Shown: piece by piece, positions 7,720 through 16,455 of the stretch
How positions within the stretch are numbered: position 1 is the stretch's first letter
Layout: each line of letters begins with the position of its first letter
From: Tissierella creatinini
GTDB lineage: Bacteria > Bacillota > Clostridia > Tissierellales > Tissierellaceae
Direction of reading: 5' to 3'
Assembly: GCA_005046945.1 (NCBI GenBank)
Contig: SUSS01000020.1
Span: 1-47,577 of the forward strand
DNA length: 47,577 nt
Program-made: the position numbers and the translations under genes
Notes under the pieces: generated by a model
Databases searched by the model: none
Seen by the model: only the letters and a program-made list of their open reading frames with translations
What the model was told of the DNA's origin: nothing

Positions 7720-8619
7720 TTAATCCTCTAAAATATCTAGTATCCTCAAATAGAGGTTTGCCTCTCGGAGTACATGGTCAGCCAGTAGAGGAGGGATTAT
7801 AGCCTTGATTTTACACTCTAGTAATCCTTCTGTAGCTGCCATCTTAAAGTCCCTGATATCTTTTGTGGCTACCTTACTTCTTTTCACAATTTCTTCTTCA
7901 GAAACCTTTTTACATTCTTCTATTAATTCTTCAAATCTTTCCACGAAGGCTTCTGTGGCTTCCTTAAGCTCTTCCTCAGTAGGATCCAAGACTCCATCTA
8001 TAAACTGGGCATGTTCACCCATTATGTGATTCCAGAAATTTAGCTTTTCACAAAGTTCCATCTCTGGTAGTTCCCTATTCTGAAGGCTCATTAAAGTCTT
8101 TTGGTATAACATAGCTTCCTCGGTAATATGCTTTATTAGTTCATGATACAAGCTAATAAAGATTTCACAGTTTTCAACTAAAGACAATATTTTTTCCTTG
8201 AACTCAATAACTTCCTTTAATATATTTAGAGTTCTATTATTTAAATCTCTTACAACGCCCTCTAACCAATCCTCATAATCACTATTTGAATTACTCCTTA
8301 ATTGAAGCTCTGCTTTTGTAATATCTGTATTAATATCTGCACCTGCTAATTCCATGGTTGCTTCTTCTGCTCTTAAGGTAAATGGGGTGACAAATTCATG
8401 TGATTCAATGGAATCCTCAGAAATTACTCCATCAGCATATACAACAGTCTCAGATAAAAGGTGCTCTAAGCTCATTTTCAATATTTTTGCTTCCTGAATA
8501 TTAGCATCTTCAACAGGCCTTAAACTTGTTTCAATAAAAAATAAATGTTCCTTCATCAACCTTTGAAAAACTAGATTTGTCTCCAAAGATACCCTAATAA
8601 ATTCTTCTCTTGACAACAA
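7720..8619 (-). CDS. DUF2935 family protein
   Basis: A 299-residue, mainly alpha-helical, acidic protein with two similar halves, each with an E-H-x-x-F/Y pattern (MKEHLFFIETSL; NHIMGEHAQFIDGVLDPTE). This matches DUF2935, found in spore-forming Firmicutes. The His/Glu helices resemble metal-binding four-helix bundles, but no function is established. The start is TTG at 8619 (a second TTG follows at 8616): AGGAGGG at 8632-8626 is 6 bases away, while the ATG at 8652 has no ribosome site. That ribosome site lies in one arm of a 12-bp inverted repeat. It follows DUF1893 on the same strand. Confidence 0.85.
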   Translation of the reverse strand: MLSREEFIRVSLETNLVFQRLMKEHLFFIETSLRPVEDANIQEAKILKMSLEHLLSETVVYADGVISEDSIESHEFVTPFTLRAEEATMELAGADINTDITKAELQLRSNSNSDYEDWLEGVVRDLNNRTLNILKEVIEFKEKILSLVENCEIFISLYHELIKHITEEAMLYQKTLMSLQNRELPEMELCEKLNFWNHIMGEHAQFIDGVLDPTEEELKEATEAFVERFEELIEECKKVSEEEIVKRSKVATKDIRDFKMAATEGLLECKIKAIIPPLLADHVLREANLYLRILDILED

Positions 8620-8621
8620 AT

Positions 8622-8674
8622 AAATCCCTCCTTTAATAACTACCTTATTCATTTTATTAATTAAGGAGGGATTT
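8622..8674 (-). promoter_or_regulatory. Hairpin that would sequester the DUF2935 ribosome site
   Basis: AAATCCCTCCTT (8622-8633) and AAGGAGGGATTT (8663-8674) are a perfect 12-bp inverted repeat with a 29-base loop between the DUF1893 and DUF2935 genes. In minus-strand RNA the second arm contains the AGGAGGG of the DUF2935 gene, so folding would hide it. There is no T-run, so a terminator role is unlikely. Confidence 0.6.
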
Positions 8675-8679
8675 GATAC

Positions 8680-9105
8680 CTATTTAATACTTTTTAGAAA
8701 TTCATCAATTCCTATCAACAACTCATCTATACCTTCCACATTTAATGATAGATTTTCCACAGGGCATAGTCCTGTATTGTCCCTATTTTTTATAAAGGGA
8801 ACTTTAAGATTATAAGTAAATTTTATATCTGTCTGGTCTAGCACTTCAATGGCTTTTTCAGATATAAGGTTAGTATAGAGCCCTTGAATTTCTGCATTTA
8901 CACATAGGATAGCTGCAGCCTTTCCAATTACCTTATCTGCAACTGATGCACCTTTTAGAGAACTCTTCATATTTGTATAAGCTGTATATAAGGGCTTAAT
9001 CCCTCTACCCTTACTTTTATATAAAACTTCTCCATTCTTTACAATAACTAAGGCTAGTTGTTCCTCTAGAAGAAGTTTTTTTGCTATTTCTATATCTTTC
9101 ATCAT
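8680..9105 (-). CDS. DUF1893 family protein
   Basis: A 141-residue protein matching DUF1893, whose structural representative has a cytidine-deaminase-like fold without proven activity. Family features are LALVIVKNGEVLYKSKGRGI near residues 17-36, GKAAAILCVNAEIQGLY near residues 61-77, where a deaminase active site would lie, and CPVENLS near the C-terminus. Two adjacent ATGs follow AAAGGAGAA; the first was chosen. It is probably cotranscribed with the downstream DUF2935 gene. Confidence 0.85.
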   Translation of the reverse strand: MMKDIEIAKKLLLEEQLALVIVKNGEVLYKSKGRGIKPLYTAYTNMKSSLKGASVADKVIGKAAAILCVNAEIQGLYTNLISEKAIEVLDQTDIKFTYNLKVPFIKNRDNTGLCPVENLSLNVEGIDELLIGIDEFLKSIK

Positions 9106-9152
9106 TTCTCCTTTAAATTATTTAACATTCCTTCAAGCCTGACCTCGTTATA

Positions 9153-10169
9153 TTATCTCTTTTCTACTCTTCCATCTGAATATTTTGCAAATCTCATTTT
9201 TTCACCTGAATGAACTGGATCACTTCTGTCCCATGGCCAGCCTCCAAAACCTGTTTTTCTATAATCTAAGGATGCCTGCTGTATTTCTTCCATTGTGTTC
9301 ATTACAAATGGTCCATATTTTGCTATTGGCTCGTTTATAGGTTCTCCTTCTAATAGGAGCATTTGACTTGGCTTATCTCCATTAACTATGGTAATGTCTT
9401 CATTTCCATCTAACTTAAATCTATTTAAAGCTTTTACTTCCTTATCGTTAATCTTTAAATCACTGCCTTCAAAACAATATAGGTTTCTAGTTATAGTATT
9501 ATTTACCTTAGGGATTTCAATGGTAGCATTTGGGTCCATGTTGATTACCCATATATTTACCAAATTCTTCTCTTCATGAGCCCAGGAAGCTGGCGCTGGT
9601 TCTAAAGCTTTTATTTCTTTATATTTACCTGCAACTAACCTTATACTGCTCTTTTTCCCATTACTATCTGTTTCCTCAATTATCGGTACCTCTTCTGCCC
9701 ACAGCATCTTGTAGATTGGATCTGTGAATTTGTCCTTTTTAGGCAGGTTTAACCATATTTGAAGTAAATGCAAGGGGTTTTCTTTATCCTTGTCTAGTAG
9801 AGGAAACATTTCTGAATGTTGTAAACCACTGCCTGCTGTCATCCACTGTACATCACCTTTTCCATATCTTCCTGCAGCACCGTGAGAATCCGAGTGATCT
9901 ACAAATCCATCTAATACAACTGTTACAGTTTCGAATCCTCTATGAGGATGAACTGGAAATCCCGGGACCTTAATTCCGTGATACATACTCCAACCGTCTT
10001 TAATAGAAAAATCAGAGCCTATGTTTCTACCCACTAAACTCTCCTTTGGTGGTCCAAATTCATCGTTTCCTATTGGATATAACTCCTTATGATTAGCACA
10101 GAATAAAAATGGATTTTCTGTGTTCCAGTGCAATTCTAGTTTTTCTGAATTAATTATTGGGTTTGTCAT
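9153..10169 (-). CDS. Pirin family protein (bicupin)
   Basis: A 338-residue protein with the pirin layout of two cupin barrels. The metal site is visible in FPVHPHRGFETVTVVLDGFVDHSDSHG, shown here in parts as HPHRGFE and DHSDSHG, followed by QWMTAGSGLQHSE. It ends with the typical pirin tail GGWPWDRSDPVHSGEKMRFA. Pirins bind Fe(II); some cleave quercetin oxidatively and others act as regulators, so the role is not fixed. AAGGAGGAATTAT precedes the ATG. The last codons abut a 13-base sequence that recurs inverted at 7695. Confidence 0.93.
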   Translation of the reverse strand: MTNPIINSEKLELHWNTENPFLFCANHKELYPIGNDEFGPPKESLVGRNIGSDFSIKDGWSMYHGIKVPGFPVHPHRGFETVTVVLDGFVDHSDSHGAAGRYGKGDVQWMTAGSGLQHSEMFPLLDKDKENPLHLLQIWLNLPKKDKFTDPIYKMLWAEEVPIIEETDSNGKKSSIRLVAGKYKEIKALEPAPASWAHEEKNLVNIWVINMDPNATIEIPKVNNTITRNLYCFEGSDLKINDKEVKALNRFKLDGNEDITIVNGDKPSQMLLLEGEPINEPIAKYGPFVMNTMEEIQQASLDYRKTGFGGWPWDRSDPVHSGEKMRFAKYSDGRVEKR

Positions 10170-10303
10170 ATAATTCCTCCTTATTTCTGATTATCCTTTT
10201 ACTTACATTCTTATTTACCCCAAAGAACTCTTATTTAATAAACATTTTCTTGGTCCTCAATGAACTGCCTATGAACTTCCATTTGCAAAATATTTTTAGA
10301 TGT

Positions 10304-10330
10304 TTGATTAATATATTTGTAATTAATCAA
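10304..10330 (+). promoter_or_regulatory. Inverted repeat upstream of ppk1 (possible operator)
   Basis: TTGATTAAT (10304-10312) and ATTAATCAA (10322-10330) form a perfect 9-9 dyad about 70 bases upstream of the ppk1 start. No Pho box was recognised here, unlike upstream of the pst operon. Confidence 0.35.
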
Positions 10331-10399
10331 TAAAAATTTGTGATATTACACATATTGAAGGGTATGTATATCAAAATATCAAAAGAAAAGGACCTAACC

Positions 10400-12520
10400 A
10401 TGGACACTGATAAATTGTTAATTGAAAATCTCAATTTTAAACAGAACCGGGAACTTTCCTGGCTAAAATTTAATGAAAGAATTCTTGAAGAGGCTGATGA
10501 TACATCTATTCCTACCTTGGAGAGATTAAAATTCGTCTCTATTTATGCAGCTAATCTTGACGAATTTTTTATGATAAGAGTGGGGAGTCTGTATGACAAG
10601 TCAATCTATACTCCTATGGCTTTGGATACTAAATCAGGACAAACTCCAGGTGAACAGCTCCAAAATATTTATGATAAAGTCCGTTCACTCAACGTAAAGT
10701 ATAATAATTCATATAAAAATGTAATAGAAATACTAAAGACTAACGACATATATGCCTTGGAATATGATGAATTGGAAAATAGTGAGAAGAAATTTATTAA
10801 AAATTACTTTAATGAAACCATCTATTCAATTCTGTCTCCGCAAATCGTGGATCCACATCATCCATTTCCTCATCTGAAGAATAAGGCAGTCTACATAGCA
10901 TGCCTCTTAAAGAATAAAGAGAAAACCATCTTTGGAATTGTTCCTGTGCCTGAGATACTGCCAACCGTAGTTTTTCTTCCAGGACAAGCCAATAGATATA
11001 TTCATATAGAAAAAATCATTCTGGAATTTGTAAATAAAGTATTTGGAAAGTATGATATAAACGAAAAAGTATGTGTAGCTGTTACAAGGAATGCAGATAT
11101 AACATCTGAGGATGATACTGCTAGAGAGGATCAGGATTTTAGAATTCAGATGAAAAAGCTCCTTCATCTTCGTAAGAAACTGGCTATAGTAAGATTAGAG
11201 ACGAGTAATCACTTAAGCACCTACTTCTCTAAATATCTATGTGAAAAATTAGATATTTCTGATTCTCAAGTTTATACTATGTCTACACCTCTAAAGATGA
11301 ATTATGTATTTAGCTTAATAAATACTGTGACGGAAAACTCAAATAAAAATTTGGTCTATCCTCCTTTCGTGCCTGTAAATACATTGGATTTACATAATAC
11401 AAATATGATGCAACTGGCAAGCAAAAAGGACCTGTTGTTTCATTATCCTTATGTTAGCATGAAGCCTTTTCTTTATCTTTTGCGACAAGCAGCCTATGAC
11501 CCTAATGTAATTTCTATTAGGATTACTCTATATAGAGTAGCTATGAAAGCAACCCTTATTGATTATCTCTGCTCAGCAGCTGAAAATGGCAAGGATGTAA
11601 CGGTTCTAATTGAGCTAAGAGCTAGATTCGATGAGCAAAATAATATCGACTGGTCAGAAAAATTAGAAGATGCAGGCTGTAAGGTAATTTATGGATTTGA
11701 GGATTATAAGGTACATTCAAAGGTTTGTCTTATTACATATAGGGATAAAGGAAAAACCAGATTTATCACACAAATAGGTACAGGTAACTATAACGAAAAA
11801 ACAGCTGAGCTCTATGCGGATTTATCCCTCATTACCGGAAATGAAGAAATCGGTTTAGATGCAACAGAATTCTTTAAAAATATGTCCATAGGCAATCATG
11901 AGGGAAATTATAAGCATTTACTTGTGGCTCCAAACTTCATGAAACCTAGGTTATTGGAAATGATGGATGAAGAGATAAAAAAAGGAAGGGATGGAAGGAT
12001 ATTTTTTAAGCTGAATTCCATAACCGATATAGATATTATAAACAAACTATCAGAAGCCTCCAATGCAGGTGTTAATGTATCCATGGTTATTAGAAGCATA
12101 TGCTGTGTATTGCCTGGTATAGGAGGAAAGACTGAGAATATTCGAATAAGGAGTATTGTCGGCAGATTTCTTGAACATCATCGAATATATATATTTGGTA
12201 CAGGGGAATCACAAAAGATGTATATATCATCTGCTGATATGATGACAAGAAACCTGGATTGTAGAGTTGAAGTAGCATGTCCAATATATGATGCCGATAT
12301 AAAGAAGGAAATAAATGAAATAATCGAAACCTTATTGTATGATAATGTTAAGGCTAGGACTATTGATTCCCAAGGAGATTATAATAGGATTGAGGACAAC
12401 AAGATACCAATTAACAGCCAAGAACTCTTTATCAAACAAGCTTTACAAAGAGAAGTAAAAAAGGCAACCAGAAGGAAATCACTTATGAATAGAATAAAAG
12501 AGTTATTTAAAGCCACTTAA
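10400..12520 (+). CDS. ppk1: Polyphosphate kinase 1
   Basis: A 706-residue enzyme of normal PPK1 length that reversibly builds polyphosphate from ATP. The N-terminus has NRELSWLKFNERILEEA, and the middle has LIELRARFDEQNNIDW. The autophosphorylated His lies in EDYKVHSKVCLI and the second catalytic His in LEHHRIYIFGTG. The track-length open frame starts at 10340, but the ATG at 10400 is preceded by AAAAGG and fits homologues better. It is monocistronic and ends in a perfect terminator that overlaps its last codons. It may serve phosphate storage together with the pst operon further right. Confidence 0.95.
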   Translation: MDTDKLLIENLNFKQNRELSWLKFNERILEEADDTSIPTLERLKFVSIYAANLDEFFMIRVGSLYDKSIYTPMALDTKSGQTPGEQLQNIYDKVRSLNVKYNNSYKNVIEILKTNDIYALEYDELENSEKKFIKNYFNETIYSILSPQIVDPHHPFPHLKNKAVYIACLLKNKEKTIFGIVPVPEILPTVVFLPGQANRYIHIEKIILEFVNKVFGKYDINEKVCVAVTRNADITSEDDTAREDQDFRIQMKKLLHLRKKLAIVRLETSNHLSTYFSKYLCEKLDISDSQVYTMSTPLKMNYVFSLINTVTENSNKNLVYPPFVPVNTLDLHNTNMMQLASKKDLLFHYPYVSMKPFLYLLRQAAYDPNVISIRITLYRVAMKATLIDYLCSAAENGKDVTVLIELRARFDEQNNIDWSEKLEDAGCKVIYGFEDYKVHSKVCLITYRDKGKTRFITQIGTGNYNEKTAELYADLSLITGNEEIGLDATEFFKNMSIGNHEGNYKHLLVAPNFMKPRLLEMMDEEIKKGRDGRIFFKLNSITDIDIINKLSEASNAGVNVSMVIRSICCVLPGIGGKTENIRIRSIVGRFLEHHRIYIFGTGESQKMYISSADMMTRNLDCRVEVACPIYDADIKKEINEIIETLLYDNVKARTIDSQGDYNRIEDNKIPINSQELFIKQALQREVKKATRRKSLMNRIKELFKAT

Positions 12521-12548
12521 TGAAGTTTACTCAATAAGTGGCTTTAAA
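12506..12548. terminator. Bidirectional terminator between ppk1 and the amino-acid ABC operon
   Basis: TTTAAAGCCACTTA (12506-12519) and TAAGTGGCTTTAAA (12535-12548) form a perfect 14-bp stem with 15-base loop. It overlaps the last ppk1 codons and abuts the convergent ABC gene's stop. Confidence 0.85.
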
Positions 12549-13232
12549 TTATGATTCGTATATGGTTCCTCCTGACATTGTGATTACTCTTTCAGCAATT
12601 TCATCAACAAAGGCATTGTCATGGGTAACTATAATAATTGCAATATCTTGACCTGCTAGAGACCTAATGATCTCCGATATTTGCCCCCTGGTATCTTCAT
12701 CCAAGGCTGAGGTTGGCTCATCAAAGCAAAGGATAGATGGATATAACATACAAGCTCTAGCTATTGCCACTCTCTGTTTTTGTCCACCTGAAAGTTGATA
12801 AGGATAACTATCTCCCTTTCCCTCCATACCAAGCTGTTTTAAAAGCTCTTCTGCTCTTTTCTCAATATCCTCTTTGGATCTCTTATTTAAAAAATTAGGT
12901 GCTAACATGAGATTTTCCAAGACATTCATATGAGGAAAAAGGTTAAAGCTTTGAAATACCAGACCAATCTCCTGTCTTATCTCTTGCAGATTATCCTTTG
13001 AAGCAGTTTGAATCCCGCCATTATCCTCTTTATATAAATATCTGTCATTTATCTTAATTGAACCTCCATCAGGAGTTTCCAAGGTAGTTAAACACCTTAA
13101 AAGGGTAGTTTTACCTTCACCTGATTTCCCCTTTATACATACTATTTCACCTTTTTCTATAGAGAAGGATACATTTGAGAATACTGAAGTTGCTCCAAAA
13201 GATTTGCTTAAGTTTTCAACTATTAATGTCAT
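12549..13232 (-). CDS. Amino-acid ABC transporter ATP-binding protein (GlnQ/HisP type)
   Basis: A 227-residue nucleotide-binding subunit. Walker A is GKSGEGKTT, the Q-loop is LVFQSFNLFPHMNV, the signature is LSGGQKQRVAIARA, Walker B is ILCFDEPTSALD and the switch His is in VTHD. These and the length place it in the polar amino acid uptake group. It powers import through the permease encoded 9 bases upstream. TAGGAGGACATT precedes the ATG. It is last in a substrate-binding protein, permease, ATPase operon. Confidence 0.95.
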   Translation of the reverse strand: MTLIVENLSKSFGATSVFSNVSFSIEKGEIVCIKGKSGEGKTTLLRCLTTLETPDGGSIKINDRYLYKEDNGGIQTASKDNLQEIRQEIGLVFQSFNLFPHMNVLENLMLAPNFLNKRSKEDIEKRAEELLKQLGMEGKGDSYPYQLSGGQKQRVAIARACMLYPSILCFDEPTSALDEDTRGQISEIIRSLAGQDIAIIIVTHDNAFVDEIAERVITMSGGTIYES

Positions 13233-13241
13233 AATGTCCTC

Positions 13242-13892
13242 CTATCTATAGTAACTGAATCTTTTTTCAACATTTCCAAGAATTTTGGTTAGAAACGCTA
13301 TAATCACCAGATATACAAAGCCAATGAATATATATGGTATAAAGGTTGAGTAAGTATTGGATACTGACTTTGCAGCCTTTAATGCATCAGCTACCCCTAG
13401 TATATATACTAGGGATGTATCCTTAACTAGGGTAATTACTTCATTTCCTATTGAAGGCATAACATTCTTGATTACCTGTGGAAGTATGACCTTCATAAAA
13501 GTAAAGGTCTTACTTAATCCTAATACTGTAGAAGCCTCAACTTGTCCTACATCGATGGAGTTTATCCCCCCCCTGAATATCTCCGCGAAGTAGGCTGTAT
13601 AATTTAATATAAAAGCTATAAATATAGCTTGATACCTGCCAAAGGCAAATCCTATCACAGGGACAAAATGAAAGCCAAAGAATATGAACATCAATTGCAA
13701 AAGAAGCGGAGTCCCTCTCATGATATAAATATAGGTACCTGTAATATTGGCTATAGCCTTGTTTTTAGACATTCTAAGCTTAGCAACTATAATGGATAGT
13801 GGAATGGAAAATATTAAGGTAACTAAAAATACACCTATTGTGGTTTTCAATCCTTCTATTGTCATTGGTATTAGCATTTCAAATACTTTCAT
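13242..13892 (-). CDS. Amino-acid ABC transporter permease (HisM/GlnP type)
   Basis: A 216-residue permease with about five membrane helices. MRGTPLLLQLMFIFFG near residues 58-73 and EIFRGGINSIDVGQVEAS form the family motif and the EAA loop that contacts the ATPase. A homodimer probably forms the pore, since no second permease gene is present. The start follows AGAGGA. It lies between the binding protein and ATPase genes. Confidence 0.94.
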   Translation of the reverse strand: MKVFEMLIPMTIEGLKTTIGVFLVTLIFSIPLSIIVAKLRMSKNKAIANITGTYIYIMRGTPLLLQLMFIFFGFHFVPVIGFAFGRYQAIFIAFILNYTAYFAEIFRGGINSIDVGQVEASTVLGLSKTFTFMKVILPQVIKNVMPSIGNEVITLVKDTSLVYILGVADALKAAKSVSNTYSTFIPYIFIGFVYLVIIAFLTKILGNVEKRFSYYR

Positions 13893-13935
13893 TAATAAAT
13901 CCTCTTTCTAGTAAATTTAAGCTTTTATGAAACTC

Positions 13936-14739
13936 TTAGTTTCCTGAAAACCACTTAGCATATATTTCGTCATATGTTCCATCAGCTTTCATTTCATTAA
14001 GGGCATCGTTTATGCTTTTTAGAAGGTCTGTATCGTCTTTTCTTAAACCAATACCAAACTCTTCAGGCCCAAGGTTTTCTTCTAACACCTTGAATTGTTC
14101 AGAACCTTTATTCTTCATATAATATCTTGCAAGTACCTCATCTGCTATAATTGCATCTGCTCTTTTTGATTCAAGGTCATTGAATACTTCATTGAAAGTA
14201 GCATATTCAATTAATTCTCCATTCATCAATGACTCTATAAATCCTTCTTGTGCTCTTGCTGCATCAAGTGAACTTGACTCGGCTTGAGTAGCTACTACTT
14301 TACCTTTTAAATCAGCTATTGTTTCAATTGGTGAATCAGCCAAAGTGATTATAATTTGTGCGTTAGCTAAGTAAGGTTCAGTGTAATTTACCTTTTCCTT
14401 TCTTTCCTCTGTAATGCTATATCCATTCCAAATAAGATCAATATTTCCTGCATTTAATTCAGTTTCCTTCATTGACCAATCTATAGGTTGAAATTCAATA
14501 TTTGCATCTATTCTTTTTGCTACTTCAGTTGCTAGATCAATATCAAATCCAACTAGGTCACCCTTTTCATCTCTAAAGCCCATAGGAGCAAATGTATCAT
14601 CTAGTCCCATTATTAGAGTTTGTTTTTCTCCTGTTGTTGGTTCTTCAACCACATCAGTTGGTGTTTCTTTAGGAGCACATCCTGTTATTAAGGTTGCCAT
14701 TAATGTTAATAGCCCTACTAATTTAAGTAATTTTTTCAT
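13936..14739 (-). CDS. Amino-acid ABC transporter substrate-binding lipoprotein
   Basis: A 267-residue family-3 solute-binding protein. It has a lipoprotein signal (LTLMATLITGC, Cys about 21), a Pro/Glu/Thr-rich linker, then LIMGLDDTFAPMGFRDEKG and DLVGFDIDLATEVAKRI, the ligand-binding N-lobe motifs, and IWNGYSITEERKEKVNYTEPY. The ligand should be a polar amino acid, but residues alone do not settle which. AAAGGGGAGATATGA precedes the start. It is first in its operon, behind a T-box leader, so uptake is probably switched on when the cognate tRNA is uncharged. Confidence 0.94.
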   Translation of the reverse strand: MKKLLKLVGLLTLMATLITGCAPKETPTDVVEEPTTGEKQTLIMGLDDTFAPMGFRDEKGDLVGFDIDLATEVAKRIDANIEFQPIDWSMKETELNAGNIDLIWNGYSITEERKEKVNYTEPYLANAQIIITLADSPIETIADLKGKVVATQAESSSLDAARAQEGFIESLMNGELIEYATFNEVFNDLESKRADAIIADEVLARYYMKNKGSEQFKVLEENLGPEEFGIGLRKDDTDLLKSINDALNEMKADGTYDEIYAKWFSGN

Positions 14740-14811
14740 TCATATCTCCCCTTTTCATTTAATTCTCTTTATTTTTTGTCTATGACTATTTGGCCAGAAT
14801 ATTCATAAACT

Positions 14812-14990
14812 AAAAACTCCCATCATCTAGCTTTCACTAGAGGACGAGAGTTATAATCACGTGGTTCCACCTCTATTTATTGCACTATAATGGGTGCACA
14901 CAAATAATGCACTCTCTATAAAACATGATATTCACTATTTTTCTTCATCACTTTATCAAACTAAACCACCCTATTACTATACCATGAATT
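14812..14990 (-). ncRNA. T-box leader with terminator, unusually short
   Basis: On the minus strand AGAGGTGGAACCACG (14874-14860) closely matches the T-box antiterminator motif. It is followed by a long terminator hairpin (AACTCTCGTC paired with GATGGGAGTT, inner TCTAG/CTAGA) and TTTTTAG. Upstream, GATGAAGAA, AATAGTG, AGAGAG and a distal GTGTG-containing hairpin resemble the rising strand of Stem I. The falling strand with the specifier loop, Stem II and Stem III are not evident, since only about 65 bases separate AGAGAG from the T-box. The specifier codon cannot be assigned. Confidence 0.75.
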
Positions 14991-15021
14991 ATTTGTTTTG
15001 TAAAGAGGCAAAGCGTGAATT

Positions 15022-15537
15022 TTAATCTAATACCAATGATGGTGGTGCATAAACTCTTGCTAATAGTTCTTGATTTAGAAGATATAAGCCTTTTGAGTCG
15101 TTACCGAAGTTCTTATACTTTTGGATTAAATCTTCAACATTCTTCTCTTCTTCCCCTTGCTCCTTTATAAACCAATCCAAAAATTGCATAGTTCTGTAAT
15201 CTTTAGCTTGGAATGCAAAGTCATATATATTATGGATTGAGCTAGTTATAAATCGCTCATGCGTTAAAGCCTCATTAAGTGGTATATCGTAGCTATTATA
15301 CTCCATCTCAGGACCCTCAATTTCAGATAACTTAATAGCCAATCCATTGTTCTGCATATATTGTATAAACAACATTGCATGGTCCATTTCTTCTTTTGCT
15401 TGAATTTTAAACCAATTTCCAAAACCATCTAAACCGTTATTGATATAATAATTAGAAATATCTAAATACAGATAAGCCGAAAACATCTCTTTATTTATTT
15501 GTTCATTTAATAATTTGTATATATTATCTTTTATCAT
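15022..15537 (-). CDS. ftnA: Ferritin (FtnA-like)
   Basis: A 171-residue ferritin of standard length. The four-helix bundle carries ferroxidase ligands in EQINKEMFSAYLYL, QAKEEMDHAMLF (the E-x2-H pair) and FIKEQGEEEKNVEDL. It oxidises Fe(II) and stores iron in a 24-subunit shell. The open frame extends 26 codons upstream, but GGGAGGTTTATTT before the ATG at 15537 and alignment to ferritin starts (MIKDNIYKLLNEQ) decide the start. It is divergent from azlC and has its own promoter and a dyad in the leader. Confidence 0.95.
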   Translation of the reverse strand: MIKDNIYKLLNEQINKEMFSAYLYLDISNYYINNGLDGFGNWFKIQAKEEMDHAMLFIQYMQNNGLAIKLSEIEGPEMEYNSYDIPLNEALTHERFITSSIHNIYDFAFQAKDYRTMQFLDWFIKEQGEEEKNVEDLIQKYKNFGNDSKGLYLLNQELLARVYAPPSLVLD

Positions 15538-15557
15538 AAATAAACCTCCCTTAACAA

Positions 15558-15615
15558 GATGACAACAATGGTGTTGCATCCCTTTATATTTTATTATTTT
15601 TACCCTAATTGACAA
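15558..15615 (-). promoter_or_regulatory. Ferritin promoter and leader dyad
   Basis: On the minus strand TTGTCA (15615-15610), a 16-base spacer and TAAAAT (15593-15588) form a good promoter. Downstream, GATGCAACA and TGTTGTCATC (15580-15558) form an imperfect dyad just ahead of the ribosome site. It does not look like a classic Fur or PerR box. Confidence 0.5.
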
Positions 15616-15643
15616 TATTAAAACAACATCTTAATTGATATAT

Positions 15644-15672
15644 TTTACTTATTGAAATTTCCTTGTTATAAT
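15644..15672 (+). promoter_or_regulatory. Promoter of azlCD
   Basis: TTTACT (15644-15649), a 17-base spacer and a perfect TATAAT (15667-15672) lie 31 bases upstream of azlC. Confidence 0.6.
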
Positions 15673-15702
15673 GTAAGAAAAACAAACAGGGGTTAATCAA
15701 TA

Positions 15703-16455
15703 ATGCTATTTTCAAAAAAAACTGCTATTAAATCTAGTAATTCAAGTGCTTTCCATGATGGGATGCGAGATGGTTTTCCAATAGGTCTAGGATATTTTGC
15801 TGTTGCTTTTTCCTTAGGCATTGCAGCAAAAAACGCAGGGCTTACACCCTTTCAGGGTTTTTTAACCAGTATCCTTATTAACGCATCAGCTGGCCAATAT
15901 GCAGGATTTATGCTTATGGCTGCAAATGCCTCATATTTAGAATTGATAATCGTTACATTAATTGCAAATGCAAGATACTTCCTAATGAGTTCAGCCTTGA
16001 GTCAGCATATAAAACCGGATATGCCGCTATATCATCGTTTTCTACTAGGGTATGAAGTTACTGATGAGATTTTCGGGATAACCATTGCAAGACCCGGCGA
16101 TTTAAATCCATATTATACCTATGGGGCATTTTTTGTTGCTTCACCCTGTTGGGCAACGGGAACCGCCTTAGGTATTATCGCTGGGAATCTTCTTCCTTTA
16201 CGTATTGTAAGTGCTCTTAGTGTTGCCCTATATGGAATGTTTCTTGCAGTAATAATTCCACCAGTACACAACAATAAGGTTATAGGCGCTCTCATTTTAA
16301 TTAGTTTTGCAGCAAGCTTTGCATTTTCTTGGCTTCCTGTGATTTCAACTCTTTCTTCAGGCACACGTACCATAATCTTAACTGTCGCAATATCTGCACT
16401 AGTATCTATTTTATTTCCAAAAGAACTAAGAAGGGAGACTCAAAATGAATCATAA
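15703..16455 (+). CDS. azlC: AzlC family branched-chain amino acid exporter, large subunit
   Basis: A 250-residue membrane protein with about seven hydrophobic helices. The AzlC signature is visible: FHDGMRDGFPIGLGYFAVAFSLG at the N-terminus, shown here as DGFPIGLGYFAVAFSLG, then NASAGQYAGFML and NARYFLMSSALSQ. AzlC and AzlD together export branched-chain amino acids or analogues. CAGGGG precedes the ATG. It overlaps azlD by 11 bases, indicating translational coupling. Confidence 0.93.
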   Translation: MLFSKKTAIKSSNSSAFHDGMRDGFPIGLGYFAVAFSLGIAAKNAGLTPFQGFLTSILINASAGQYAGFMLMAANASYLELIIVTLIANARYFLMSSALSQHIKPDMPLYHRFLLGYEVTDEIFGITIARPGDLNPYYTYGAFFVASPCWATGTALGIIAGNLLPLRIVSALSVALYGMFLAVIIPPVHNNKVIGALILISFAASFAFSWLPVISTLSSGTRTIILTVAISALVSILFPKELRRETQNES

